From Pseudomonadota bacterium (GTDB taxonomy: Bacteria > Pseudomonadota > Gammaproteobacteria > Burkholderiales > Burkholderiaceae_B): DNA of 7,183 nucleotides. A program made the position numbers and the translations under genes. The notes under the pieces are model-generated. The model searched no databases. It was not told the origin of the DNA and worked only from the letters and a program-made list of their open reading frames with translations. Positions 1 to 7,079 of the stretch are shown one piece after another. The first letter of the stretch is position 1, and each line of letters opens with the position of its first letter. The stretch is from positions 1 to 7,183 of the forward strand of contig JAEZGR010000148.1 of the NCBI GenBank assembly GCA_023437255.1, read 5' to 3'.

Positions 1-2604
1 GTCCGAGACGGCCTCAAGCCAGTACATCGGCGCGTGCTCTTTGCCATGCACGAGCTGAACAACGACTGGAACCGCCCATATAAGAAGTCGGCCCGTATCG
101 TCGGTGACGTCATCGGTAAATACCACCCCCACGGCGATTCCGCAGTATATGAAACGATCGTGCGCATGGCGCAGGATTTCTCGCTGCGCTATATGTTGGT
201 GGATGGTCAGGGCAACTTCGGTTCCGTCGATGGCGACAGCGCCGCGGCCATGCGTTATACCGAAGTGCGTCTTTCCAAGATCGCGCACGAGCTCCTGGCC
301 GACATCGACCAGGAAACCGTAGACTTTGGCCCCAACTACGATGGCAGCGAGCAAGAGCCCCTGCTGTTGCCCTCGCGCCTTCCCAATCTGCTGGTGAATG
401 GCAGCTCTGGTATTGCCGTGGGCATGGCCACGAACATTCCGCCGCACAACCTCGCCGAGGTGGTCGACGGCTGTTTGTTCGTGTTGCGCAATCCGCAGTG
501 CAGCGTCGATGAGCTCATGGAGATCATCCCCGCGCCCGATTTCCCCACCGGCGGGATCATCTACGGCATGTCAGGCGTGCGCGAAGGCTACCGCACCGGT
601 CGCGGTCGGGTGGTCATGCGTGCCAAGACCCATTTCGAAGACATTGATCGCGGCAGCCGCCAGGCCATTGTGGTCGATGCGCTGCCTTATCAGGTCAACA
701 AGAAGTCGCTGCAGGAAAAGATTGCCGAGCTCGTGAACGAGAAGCGGATCGAGGGCATTTCCGATATTCGCGATGAGTCCGACAAAGACGGCATGCGACT
801 CGTCATCGAACTCAAGCGCGGCGAAGTGCCCGAGGTGGTGCTCAACAACCTATATAAGAATACGCAACTGCAAGATACGTTCGGCATGAACCTGGTCGCG
901 CTGGTCGATGGCCAGCCGCGTTTGCTGAACCTGAAGCAGATGGTCGACTACTTCCTTTCGCATCGTCGCGAAGTGGTCACCCGCCGTACCGTGTTCCAGT
1001 TGCGCAAGGCCCGTGAGCGTGGCCATGTGCTCGAAGGTCTGGCCGTCGCCCTTGCCAACATCGACGATTTCATCGCGATCATCAAGGCGGCGCCCACGCC
1101 CCCCGTGGCCCGCCAGGAACTCATGGCGCGTCGCTGGGATTCCTCGCTGGTTCGCGAAATGCTTCAGCGCGCCGACGAAGGCGACACGGTGGGCGGCGCC
1201 GCTGCCTACCGCCCCGAGTCGCTGCCGGCGGGTTTCGGTCTGCAGGAAGACGGCCTCTACAGGCTCAGCGAGGTTCAGGCACAAGAGATCCTGAACATGC
1301 GACTGCAGCGCCTGACCGGGCTCGAGCAAGACAAGATCGTCGGCGAGTACCGCGATATCATGGCGACCATCGCCGACCTGCTCGATATCCTGTCCAAGCC
1401 CGAGCGCATCACGCAGATCATCGGCGACGAGCTCACCGCACTGAAGGCCGAATATTCGGTTGCCGCCAAAGACGAGCGGCGCTCCGAGATCGAGCACAAC
1501 GCGTTCGAAATCGATACCGAAGACCTGATCACGCCCATGGACATGGTCGTGACGCTTTCGCAGAGTGGCTATATAAAGAGTCAGCCGCTTTCAGAATACC
1601 GCGCGCAGCGCCGTGGGGGTCGTGGCAAGTTGGCCACCACCATGAAGGACGACGACTGGATCGATCAGCTCTTCATTGCGAATACGCACGACTACCTGCT
1701 GTGTTTCTCCGACCGGGGTCGGGTCTATTGGCTCAAGGTCTGGGAAGTTCCGCAAGGGTCGCGTAATTCGCGCGGTCGACCCATCGTCAACATGTTACCC
1801 CTTGCCGACGGCGAAAAAATCACCGTCGTGCTGAACGTCAAGGAATTCTCGGAAGACGAGTTCATCTTCATGGCCACCTCCGGAGGGGTGGTCAAGAAGA
1901 CACCGCTCTCCGATTTCTCCAATCCGCGCAAGGCCGGCATTATTGCGGTGGCCCTCGACGAGGGCGACTTCCTGATCGGTGCGGAACTGACCGACGGCAC
2001 GCACGACGTCATGTTGTTCTCCGACGCGGGCAAGGCGGTGCGTTTCGACGAAAACGACGTGCGACCCATGGGTCGTCCGGCCCGAGGCGTGCGTGGCATG
2101 AACCTCGAAGAGGGTCAGTCAGTCATTGCGCTGCTCGTGGCAGGCGACGAGTCGCAAACCGTGCTCACTGCAACCGAGAACGGTTACGGCAAGCGCACGC
2201 CCATTACCGAGTACACCCGCCATGGCCGTGGCACCAAGGGCATGATCGCCATCCAGACCTCGGCGCGCAACGGCAAGGTGGTTGGTGCCGTGCTGGTCGA
2301 GCCGGAAGACGAAATCATGTTGATCACCACGGGCGGTGTCCTGGTGCGCACACGTGTGTCCGAGATCCGTGAAATGGGCCGGGCAACGCAGGGCGTGACG
2401 CTCATCAGCGTCGACGACGGCAGCACTCTCTCGGGCGTTCGCCGCGTGGTTGAAAGCGATATCGACGACGAACCCGAAGCCATTCAGGTCATCGCCGAGA
2501 CACCTGCCGGCGGAGCCGAGACGGACGCCACCGCTGCGGCAGACGAAAACGGTGAAGACGCCGGCACCGACAGCACCGACGCAGCAAGTGGGGAAGATGA
2601 ATGA
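1..2604 (+). CDS. gyrA: DNA gyrase subunit A, 5'-truncated by window edge
   Basis: GyrA is the DNA cleavage-rejoining subunit of gyrase (A2B2), which introduces negative supercoils with ATP hydrolysis by GyrB. The frame is open from base 1, and its first codon aligns to about Val37 of E. coli GyrA, so roughly 36 residues are missing; the full protein would be near 903 residues against 875 in E. coli. Visible in order: the winged-helix quinolone pocket (GDSAVYE, 133-153) with the Ser83 equivalent at 139-141; the catalytic Arg-Tyr pair (Tyr122 equivalent) at 253-258; the tower and coiled-coil region to about 1530, with a roughly 12-residue insertion near 1165-1230; the GyrA box QRRGGRG at 1606-1626; six beta-pinwheel blades starting near 1567, 1717, 1882, 2029, 2182 and 2332; and an acidic Asp/Glu/Ala-rich tail from about 2449. 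The wrapping domain identifies gyrase and excludes ParC. The stop TGA overlaps the serC start. Confidence 0.98.
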   Translation, partial: VRDGLKPVHRRVLFAMHELNNDWNRPYKKSARIVGDVIGKYHPHGDSAVYETIVRMAQDFSLRYMLVDGQGNFGSVDGDSAAAMRYTEVRLSKIAHELLADIDQETVDFGPNYDGSEQEPLLLPSRLPNLLVNGSSGIAVGMATNIPPHNLAEVVDGCLFVLRNPQCSVDELMEIIPAPDFPTGGIIYGMSGVREGYRTGRGRVVMRAKTHFEDIDRGSRQAIVVDALPYQVNKKSLQEKIAELVNEKRIEGISDIRDESDKDGMRLVIELKRGEVPEVVLNNLYKNTQLQDTFGMNLVALVDGQPRLLNLKQMVDYFLSHRREVVTRRTVFQLRKARERGHVLEGLAVALANIDDFIAIIKAAPTPPVARQELMARRWDSSLVREMLQRADEGDTVGGAAAYRPESLPAGFGLQEDGLYRLSEVQAQEILNMRLQRLTGLEQDKIVGEYRDIMATIADLLDILSKPERITQIIGDELTALKAEYSVAAKDERRSEIEHNAFEIDTEDLITPMDMVVTLSQSGYIKSQPLSEYRAQRRGGRGKLATTMKDDDWIDQLFIANTHDYLLCFSDRGRVYWLKVWEVPQGSRNSRGRPIVNMLPLADGEKITVVLNVKEFSEDEFIFMATSGGVVKKTPLSDFSNPRKAGIIAVALDEGDFLIGAELTDGTHDVMLFSDAGKAVRFDENDVRPMGRPARGVRGMNLEEGQSVIALLVAGDESQTVLTATENGYGKRTPITEYTRHGRGTKGMIAIQTSARNGKVVGAVLVEPEDEIMLITTGGVLVRTRVSEIREMGRATQGVTLISVDDGSTLSGVRRVVESDIDDEPEAIQVIAETPAGGAETDATAAADENGEDAGTDSTDAASGEDE
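139..153 (+). other. Quinolone-resistance-determining positions of GyrA
   Basis: These codons hold the two residues that anchor the water-metal ion bridge to fluoroquinolones. The Ser83 equivalent (TCC, 139-141) is the susceptible-type residue. The Asp87 equivalent is glutamate (GAA, 151-153). The neighbours, Gly81, Asp82 and Ala84 equivalents, are unchanged. Acidic chemistry is kept, and Glu is the natural residue at this site in several Gram-positive gyrases, so a susceptible phenotype is the default reading. Confidence 0.85.
1549..1577 (+). promoter_or_regulatory. Sigma70-like promoter candidate inside gyrA (weak)
   Basis: GTGACG (1549-1554; 4 of 6 match TTGACA) and TATAAA (1572-1577; 5 of 6 match TATAAT) are separated by exactly 17 bp. 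The -10 includes a rare ATA isoleucine codon at 1573-1575. It lies about 1 kb upstream of serC, inside coding sequence, and could be chance. Confidence 0.15.
1606..1626 (+). other. GyrA box (QRRGGRG)
   Basis: This heptapeptide lies on the first blade of the C-terminal beta-pinwheel and is the signature that separates GyrA from ParC. It is needed for DNA wrapping and so for negative supercoiling. The sequence is QRRGGRG; E. coli has QRRGGKG, so the only difference is the conservative Lys-to-Arg change at position 6. Confidence 0.93.
2590..2594 (+). promoter_or_regulatory. Ribosome binding site of serC
   Basis: GGGGA ends 6 nt before the serC ATG at 2601 and lies inside the last codons of gyrA. 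With the ATGA stop/start overlap it supports start at 2601 and translational coupling to gyrA. Confidence 0.6.
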
Positions 2605-3764
2605 GTAGCGGTGTGACGCCTGCGGCGCCCAATCACGGGCGCCCCTGGAACTTCTCGGCAGGGCCTTCGGCGTTGCCGTTACCGGTGCTCGAACAGGCGG
2701 CGCGTGAGATGACCGACTGGCACGGTAGCGGCATGTCGGTCATGGAAATGAGCCATCGCGGCAAGCACTTCACGCAAATTCGCGACGAAGCGGTGGCTGA
2801 CCTGCGTGAGCTGCTGGCGGTACCCGACAATTTCCACATTCTGTTCATGCAGGGTGGAGCCACAGCCGAGAACGCCATTGTGCCGATGAACCTGATCGGT
2901 CGCGGCGGATCCGGAAAGGCCGATTACGTACTTTCGGGTTCGTGGTCGGTCAAGTCACACAAAGAGGCACGGCGCTACGGCGACGTTGCCGTGGCCGCCA
3001 GCAGTGAGCAGGCCACCGTCATCGGCGGCAGCGAACAGGCACCGTTTACCTGGTTTCCCGCAGCCGACACCTGGCGCGTGCGCCCTGACGCAGCCTATGT
3101 GCACTTATGCGGCAACGAAACCATCGGCGGCGTCGAATTTGTCGACTGGCCGCGGCTGGCCGATCTCGGGGCGCCCGATGTGCCGCTGGTGGTTGATGTC
3201 TCGTCGAATTTCCTGTCCCGGCCCATCGATTTCACCAAGGTGGGCATGGTGTACGCCGGCGCCCAGAAGAATGCAGGGCCCGCCGGTGTCACGGTGGTGA
3301 TTGTGCGCGACGACCTCATTGGCCATGCGCTGCCCATCTGCCCCTCGGCGTTTGATTACGCCAACGTGGCCGCAGCCGGCTCCATGTACAACACGCCGCC
3401 CACGTATTCGATCTATATCGCGGGGCTGGTGTTCAAGTGGTTGAAGCAGCAGGGCGGTCTCGCCGCCATCGAGGCGCAGAACATCCGCAAGGCCCAGGCG
3501 CTGTACGGGTTCCTCGACGCCTCCAGCTTTTACGTCAGCGCCGTTCATCCATCCGTTCGCTCGCGCATGAATGTGCCGTTCTTCCTCAACGACGAATCCC
3601 TGAACGCTGAGTTCCTCGCCCAGGCAGAATCGCGGGGGCTGATGCAGCTCAAGGGGCACAAGAGCGTCGGCGGCATGCGCGCTTCCATTTACAACGCCGT
3701 GCCTTTTGAAGGCGTTCAGGCACTGATCTCCTTCATGCAGGATTTCGAACAACAATATGGATAA
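2601..3764 (+). CDS. serC: Phosphoserine aminotransferase
   Basis: SerC is a class V, fold type I pyridoxal-phosphate enzyme. It transfers the amino group of glutamate to 3-phosphohydroxypyruvate to give 3-phosphoserine; family members also act on 3-hydroxy-4-phosphohydroxythreonate in PLP synthesis. It is cytosolic and normally a homodimer. The 387-residue product shows [10 protein letters not shown] near residues 17-26, the [13 protein letters not shown] block, a PLP-phosphate loop QGGAT (84-88), [11 protein letters not shown], and [11 protein letters not shown] with the Schiff-base lysine at Lys223 (3267-3269). The end ([18 protein letters not shown], then a final Tyr-Gly) matches the family closely. 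It is about 25 residues longer than E. coli SerC, with an extra 13 or so at the amino end. ATG 2601 was chosen for its GGGGA site; GTG 2613 is the only nearby alternative. It overlaps gyrA by 4 nt and pheA by 8 nt. Confidence 0.97.
   Translation: MSSGVTPAAPNHGRPWNFSAGPSALPLPVLEQAAREMTDWHGSGMSVMEMSHRGKHFTQIRDEAVADLRELLAVPDNFHILFMQGGATAENAIVPMNLIGRGGSGKADYVLSGSWSVKSHKEARRYGDVAVAASSEQATVIGGSEQAPFTWFPAADTWRVRPDAAYVHLCGNETIGGVEFVDWPRLADLGAPDVPLVVDVSSNFLSRPIDFTKVGMVYAGAQKNAGPAGVTVVIVRDDLIGHALPICPSAFDYANVAAAGSMYNTPPTYSIYIAGLVFKWLKQQGGLAAIEAQNIRKAQALYGFLDASSFYVSAVHPSVRSRMNVPFFLNDESLNAEFLAQAESRGLMQLKGHKSVGGMRASIYNAVPFEGVQALISFMQDFEQQYG
3739..3742 (+). promoter_or_regulatory. Weak, distant Shine-Dalgarno-like site before pheA
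   Basis: AGGA is the best purine run upstream of the pheA ATG (3757), but it is 14 nt away, well beyond the usual 5-9 nt. Nothing better lies closer. Initiation of pheA therefore probably relies on ribosomes finishing serC, whose stop is 5 nt downstream of the pheA ATG. Confidence 0.3.
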
Positions 3765-4842
3765 CACCCTGTTGGCTCGCTTGCAGCCCTTGCGCCAGCG
3801 CATCGATGAAATTGACGAACAGATTCTCCAGCTGCTGAACGAGCGGGCACGCACGGCTCAGGCCGTGGGCGACGTCAAGAAGGAATTCGACGTCGACGGG
3901 CCCGTTCTCAAGCCCGAGCGCGAAGCGGTCATCATCCGCTCGTTGCAGGCACGTAATCCCGGCCCGTTCACGGCCGAAGCCATCGACGCGGTCTGGACCC
4001 AGATCATCTCCACCTGTCGCGGGCTCGAAAGCGTGCTCACCGTCGCTTACCTCGGGCCTCAGGGTTCTTTTTCGGAGCAGGCGGCGTTTGAACACTTCGG
4101 GCATGCGATCGAGCCCGTGCGCTGCGACTCCTTCGACGAGGTCTTCCGCGCTGTCGAAGCGGGGCAGGCCGATGTCGGGGTCGTTCCGGTCGAGAATTCC
4201 ACCGAAGGCGCGGTGAACCGCACCCTCGATCTTCTGCTGAACTCGCCGCTGAAGATCATTGGCGAGCGCTCGATCAAGATTCACCACAATCTGTTGACCA
4301 GGTCGGGCACCATGGATGGCGTGACCCGGATCGTGGCGCATCCCCAGGCGCTGGCACAATGCCGCAGCTGGCTGACTCGCAACTATCCGAACATCCGCCT
4401 CGATGCGGCCTCCAGCAACAGCGAAGCCGCCCGCATGGCGTCACTCGATCCCACCGTGGCGGCGATCGCGGGCGACCATGCCGCGCACGCCTGGGATCTC
4501 TTGGCCGTTGCTTCGGGCATTCAAGACGACCCGCAGAACCGCACGCGCTTCCTGGCTGTGGGCAAGATCGAAACGTTGCCCACCGGCGACGACCAGACCA
4601 GCATCATTCTGGCCGTACCGAACCGAGCAGGGGCGGTGTACTCCATGTTGGCGCCCCTGGCAGGCAACGGCGTCTCAATGACGCGCTTTGAGTCTCGCCC
4701 GGCCCGCACCGGTCAGTGGGAATACTATTTCTACGTCGACATGCTGGGTCACCGCAATGACCCCAAAGTCGCCAAGGCACTGAGCGACCTCAAGAAGGAA
4801 GTCGCTTTCTTCAAGGAGCTGGGCTCCTACCCGCGTCAATAG
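3757..4842 (+). CDS. pheA: Bifunctional chorismate mutase/prephenate dehydratase (P-protein)
   Basis: PheA isomerises chorismate to prephenate and then decarboxylates and dehydrates it to phenylpyruvate, committing carbon to phenylalanine. The 361-residue protein has three domains. An AroQ-type chorismate mutase covers residues 1-90, with Arg13, Arg30, Lys41, Arg55 and Glu56 aligning to E. coli Arg11, Arg28, Lys39, Arg51 and Glu52. Prephenate dehydratase covers about 96-275, with GPQGSFSE at 100-107, ENST at 146-149 and the catalytic-type TRF motif at 263-265. A C-terminal ACT domain spans about 280-355, with GAVY (292-295) in place of the usual GALV and an intact ESRP (312-315); both are phenylalanine-binding motifs, so feedback inhibition is expected. 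The start overlaps the serC end by 8 nt, and there is no strong ribosome site. The length is typical of the family. Confidence 0.98.
   Translation: MDNTLLARLQPLRQRIDEIDEQILQLLNERARTAQAVGDVKKEFDVDGPVLKPEREAVIIRSLQARNPGPFTAEAIDAVWTQIISTCRGLESVLTVAYLGPQGSFSEQAAFEHFGHAIEPVRCDSFDEVFRAVEAGQADVGVVPVENSTEGAVNRTLDLLLNSPLKIIGERSIKIHHNLLTRSGTMDGVTRIVAHPQALAQCRSWLTRNYPNIRLDAASSNSEAARMASLDPTVAAIAGDHAAHAWDLLAVASGIQDDPQNRTRFLAVGKIETLPTGDDQTSIILAVPNRAGAVYSMLAPLAGNGVSMTRFESRPARTGQWEYYFYVDMLGHRNDPKVAKALSDLKKEVAFFKELGSYPRQ
4814..4828 (+). other. Perfect hairpin at the 3' end of pheA
   Basis: AGGAGC (4814-4819) and GCTCCT (4823-4828) form a perfect 6-bp stem around a 3-nt TGG loop. The hairpin ends 23 nt before the tyrA ATG. 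It lacks a following T run, so it is not an intrinsic terminator. The left arm contains AGGAG, a Shine-Dalgarno-like sequence that would be hidden in the stem. The sequence is coding (pheA codons), so structure is a possibility and not proven. Confidence 0.45.
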
Positions 4843-4845
4843 GGG
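4841..4845 (+). promoter_or_regulatory. Ribosome binding site of tyrA
   Basis: AGGGG starts inside the pheA TAG stop codon and ends 6 nt before ATG 4852. It is the best-placed ribosome site in the window and fixes the tyrA start. Confidence 0.7.
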
Positions 4846-4851
4846 CGCGCG

Positions 4852-5754
4852 ATGGCAGACCATTCGTCGGCCGAGGCCGCGGCGACCTTGCCCACGCTCG
4901 CTGTCGTCGGGGTCGGGCTGATCGGCGGTTCGTTCGCGGCGGCATTGCGCCGTGCCGGTGCGGTCGGCCGTGTGCTCGGCGTGGGCCGCAATCGCAAGTC
5001 TTTGCAGGAAGCCATTGCGTTGGGCCTGATCGACGCGGAAGCGTCGGTGGAAGAAGCGGCGGCGCAGGCCGACATCATTCTGCTGGCCGTGCCTGTGGGC
5101 GCGACCCGGCAGGTGCTCGAGGCCATGCGACCTCATCTGCGTGCAGACACCCTCATTACCGACGCGGGCAGCACCAAGGTCGACGTGGTCGAGGCGGCAC
5201 GGGCTGCGTTGGGTGAACGAATCGGGCAATTTGTGCCCGGCCACCCCATAGCGGGGGCGGAACAGACCGGCCCTTCGGCCGCCAGGGCCACACTGTACGA
5301 AGATCGCACCATCATTCTCACCCCCCTCGACGAAAACGACGCCCGGGCCCGGCGTGCCATCACCCGTCTCTGGGAAGCATGCGGCGCTCGGGTCGTGCTC
5401 ATGGAGCCTGAGGTGCACGATGTGGTCTTGGCATCCGTCAGCCACGTCCCGCACTTTCTCTCCTCGGTTTATATGTGGCAGGTGGCGAGCGCCGACAATG
5501 CTGACCTGCGACTCGAGCTCGCCGGTAGCGGGTTCCGTGATTTCACCCGCATTGCGGCCGGCTCCCCCGAGATGTGGCGCGATATTTTCCTGGCGAACCG
5601 CGACGCAATGTTGTCGGAACTGGCGGACGTGCGGTTGTCGCTTGACCGTGCCGAACAGGCCCTGCGCGACGGCGATGCCGAGGAACTTCACGATTTCCTG
5701 GAACGCGCTGCGCTTGCGCGGCGCTTCTGGGGTAAGCGGAGCAGATTGGAATAA
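4852..5754 (+). CDS. tyrA: Prephenate/arogenate dehydrogenase (TyrA)
   Basis: TyrA oxidatively decarboxylates prephenate to 4-hydroxyphenylpyruvate (or arogenate to tyrosine) in tyrosine synthesis. The 300-residue product has an N-terminal Rossmann fold with GVGLIGGS at 20-27, then DAGSTK near 104-109, GHPIAGAE with the conserved catalytic-type His131 (5242-5244), SHVPH at 197-201, and GFRDFTRIA followed by MWRDIF in the helical dimerisation domain. There is no fused chorismate mutase, unlike the enteric T-protein, and no C-terminal ACT domain, so this is a catalytic-core TyrA that must take prephenate from another mutase, most simply PheA. At the end of the second Rossmann strand it reads GVGRNR, without the Asp typical of NAD-specific enzymes. 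Substrate choice cannot be settled from sequence. It starts 9 nt after pheA and shares one base with aroA. Confidence 0.95.
   Translation: MADHSSAEAAATLPTLAVVGVGLIGGSFAAALRRAGAVGRVLGVGRNRKSLQEAIALGLIDAEASVEEAAAQADIILLAVPVGATRQVLEAMRPHLRADTLITDAGSTKVDVVEAARAALGERIGQFVPGHPIAGAEQTGPSAARATLYEDRTIILTPLDENDARARRAITRLWEACGARVVLMEPEVHDVVLASVSHVPHFLSSVYMWQVASADNADLRLELAGSGFRDFTRIAAGSPEMWRDIFLANRDAMLSELADVRLSLDRAEQALRDGDAEELHDFLERAALARRFWGKRSRLE
5269..5289 (+). other. Inverted repeat inside tyrA
   Basis: GGCCCT (5269-5274) and AGGGCC (5284-5289) form a perfect 6-bp stem with a 9-nt loop. It lies in mid-gene and has no T run. It may be a by-product of GC-rich coding sequence. Confidence 0.25.
5705..5724 (+). 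other. GC-rich hairpin with CUUG-type tetraloop at the 3' end of tyrA
   Basis: GCGCTGCG (5705-5712) pairs with CGCGGCGC (5717-5724) in an 8-bp stem with one U-G wobble, closing a CTTG loop (5713-5716). G-CUUG-C is a known stable RNA tetraloop with its closing pair. The stem ends 29 nt before the aroA ATG. No T run follows it, so it is not a standard terminator. It is inside tyrA codons for Arg-Ala-Ala-Leu-Ala-Arg-Arg, so its function is conjecture. Confidence 0.45.
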
Positions 5755-7079
5755 TGACGAACACCACCGACCACCTGGTTCTCGCCCCGGTGAGCAGCGC
5801 GCACGGCACCGTGACGCTGCCTGGTTCAAAGAGTATTTCGAACCGGGTGCTATTGCTTTCCTCGCTTGCCGAAGGGCAGACTGAGCTGCACGGCCTGCTT
5901 GACTCCGACGACACTCGGGTGATGCTCGATTCGCTCGGGCGTCTGGGGGTGCCGATTCAGTCGCAGCCCGATGGCAGTCTGCGCATCCAGGGCGCCACGC
6001 GTTATCCGGTGGAACAGGCCGATCTGTTTCTGGGCAACGCGGGCACGGCCATTCGCCCGCTCACTGCAGCGCTGGCCGTTCTGGGCGGCCAATATACGCT
6101 CAGCGGCGTACCTCGCATGCACGAGCGGCCCATCGGAGACCTGGTCGACGCACTGCGTGGTCTGGGTGCCGAGATCGACTATCTGGGCAACGAAGGTTAT
6201 CCGCCGCTGCGCATTGGCCGCGGCTCGCCTGACGCCAGTCGCCCGGTGCGAGTGCGAGGCAATGTGTCCAGCCAGTTTCTGACGGCGCTGCTGATGGCGG
6301 CGCCTGTTCTTGCCGCCGGGGAATCTGCGCCGGTGGTCATTGAGGTGGAAGGCGAGCTCATCTCGAAACCCTATATTGCCATTACGCTCAATCTGATGTC
6401 CCGCTTCGGCGTTCAGGTAGAAAGAGACGGCTGGCAGCGCTTCACGATTCCCGCCGGGCAGTGTTACCGTTCGCCAGGCGCGTATCGGATCGAGGGCGAT
6501 GCCTCGTCGGCTTCATATTTCATGGCCTTGGGCGCCATTGGTGGCGGCCCCGTGCGAATCGTGGGTGCCGGGGCAGAAAGCATCCAGGGCGACATGGCGT
6601 TTGCCGAAGTCGTGCGCGACATGGGTGCCACGATTTCGATGCAGGCCGACGCCCTTGAGGTGAGCGGAATCCGTGTGATGCAGGGAGAACGGCTGCGCGC
6701 CTTCGATCGCGACTTCAACCTGATCCCGGATGCGGCCATGACGGCTGCCGCACTGGCGCTCTACGCCGACGGCCCGTGCACGTTACGCAATATTGGCAGC
6801 TGGCGTGTGAAGGAAACCGACCGCATCGCGGCCATGCATGCGGAACTGGCCAAGCTGGGGGCGCATGTCGAATCCGGCCCGGACTGGCTCAAGGTATACC
6901 CTTTGCAGGCGGGCCAATGGCGCAGCGCCGAGATCGCCACCTACGACGACCACCGCATGGCCATGTGCTTTTCGCTGGCAGCATTCGGCGGTGTGCCGGT
7001 GACCATACTCGAGCCGGGTTGCGTGGCGAAGACCTTCCCAGAATACTTCAGTGTCTATCAGAGCCTGGTGCACTCATGA
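5754..7079 (+). CDS. aroA: 3-phosphoshikimate 1-carboxyvinyltransferase (EPSP synthase), class I
   Basis: AroA joins phosphoenolpyruvate to shikimate-3-phosphate to give EPSP, the sixth step of the shikimate pathway. The 441-residue protein shows the whole active site: GSKSISNR at 24-31 (Lys26, Ser27, Arg31 match E. coli Lys22, Ser23, Arg27); [10 protein letters not shown] at 93-102; SSQFLTALL; Asp326 in IPDAAMT (E. coli Asp313); Lys353-Glu354 in RVKETDR; Arg401 in DDHRMAM; and Lys426 in VAKTFPEYF. Gly97, Thr98 and Pro102 correspond to E. coli Gly96, Thr97 and Pro101 and are the glyphosate-sensitive class I residues. ATG 5754 uses the last base of the tyrA TAA. Ribosome-site candidates are GGAG at 5738-5741 (12 nt away) and GGA at 5748-5750 (3 nt away), neither ideal. 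It overlaps cmk by 4 nt. Confidence 0.98.
   Translation: MTNTTDHLVLAPVSSAHGTVTLPGSKSISNRVLLLSSLAEGQTELHGLLDSDDTRVMLDSLGRLGVPIQSQPDGSLRIQGATRYPVEQADLFLGNAGTAIRPLTAALAVLGGQYTLSGVPRMHERPIGDLVDALRGLGAEIDYLGNEGYPPLRIGRGSPDASRPVRVRGNVSSQFLTALLMAAPVLAAGESAPVVIEVEGELISKPYIAITLNLMSRFGVQVERDGWQRFTIPAGQCYRSPGAYRIEGDASSASYFMALGAIGGGPVRIVGAGAESIQGDMAFAEVVRDMGATISMQADALEVSGIRVMQGERLRAFDRDFNLIPDAAMTAAALALYADGPCTLRNIGSWRVKETDRIAAMHAELAKLGAHVESGPDWLKVYPLQAGQWRSAEIATYDDHRMAMCFSLAAFGGVPVTILEPGCVAKTFPEYFSVYQSLVHS

Noticed and set aside
34..36. GTG as the start codon of the first gene
   Set aside because: The frame stays open to base 1, and the 11 codons before it match conserved GyrA sequence ([11 protein letters not shown]). 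The GTG is the internal valine equivalent to E. coli Val48.
56..84. Second promoter-like pair (TGAACA, 17 bp, TATAAG) near the start of the window
   Set aside because: The -10 is made by the TAT-AAG codons of the invariant GyrA Tyr-Lys-Lys, and the -35 matches only 4 of 6 bases. Protein conservation explains it.
851..858. TATATAAG in gyrA as a -10 box
   Set aside because: No acceptable -35 lies 16-18 bp upstream. It is made by Leu-Tyr-Lys codons.
850..1497. A 215-codon minus-strand open frame opposite gyrA
   Set aside because: It is wholly antisense to the conserved GyrA tower and coiled-coil region and has no family resemblance.
3693..3716. Inverted repeat AACGCC/GGCGTT (or GCCTT/AAGGC) near the end of serC
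   Set aside because: Two competing short foldings share the same bases, the longer one has a 12-nt loop, and there is no T run. It is too weak to call a terminator or attenuator.
3105..4359. Minus-strand open frames of about 250 and 208 codons opposite serC and pheA
   Set aside because: Both are antisense to conserved genes, overlap each other, and show no motif or ribosome site that I can recognise. I treat them as shadows of codon bias.
4675..5829. A 384-codon open frame on the minus strand opposite pheA/tyrA/aroA
   Set aside because: It lies antisense to the complete, well-conserved tyrA, and its product is Arg/Gly/His-rich with no recognisable domain. Long antisense frames are expected in GC-rich coding DNA.
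6033..6059. Possible glyphosate-tolerant EPSP synthase
   Set aside because: The glycine, threonine and proline of the class I sensitive motif are all unchanged, and no class II signature is present.
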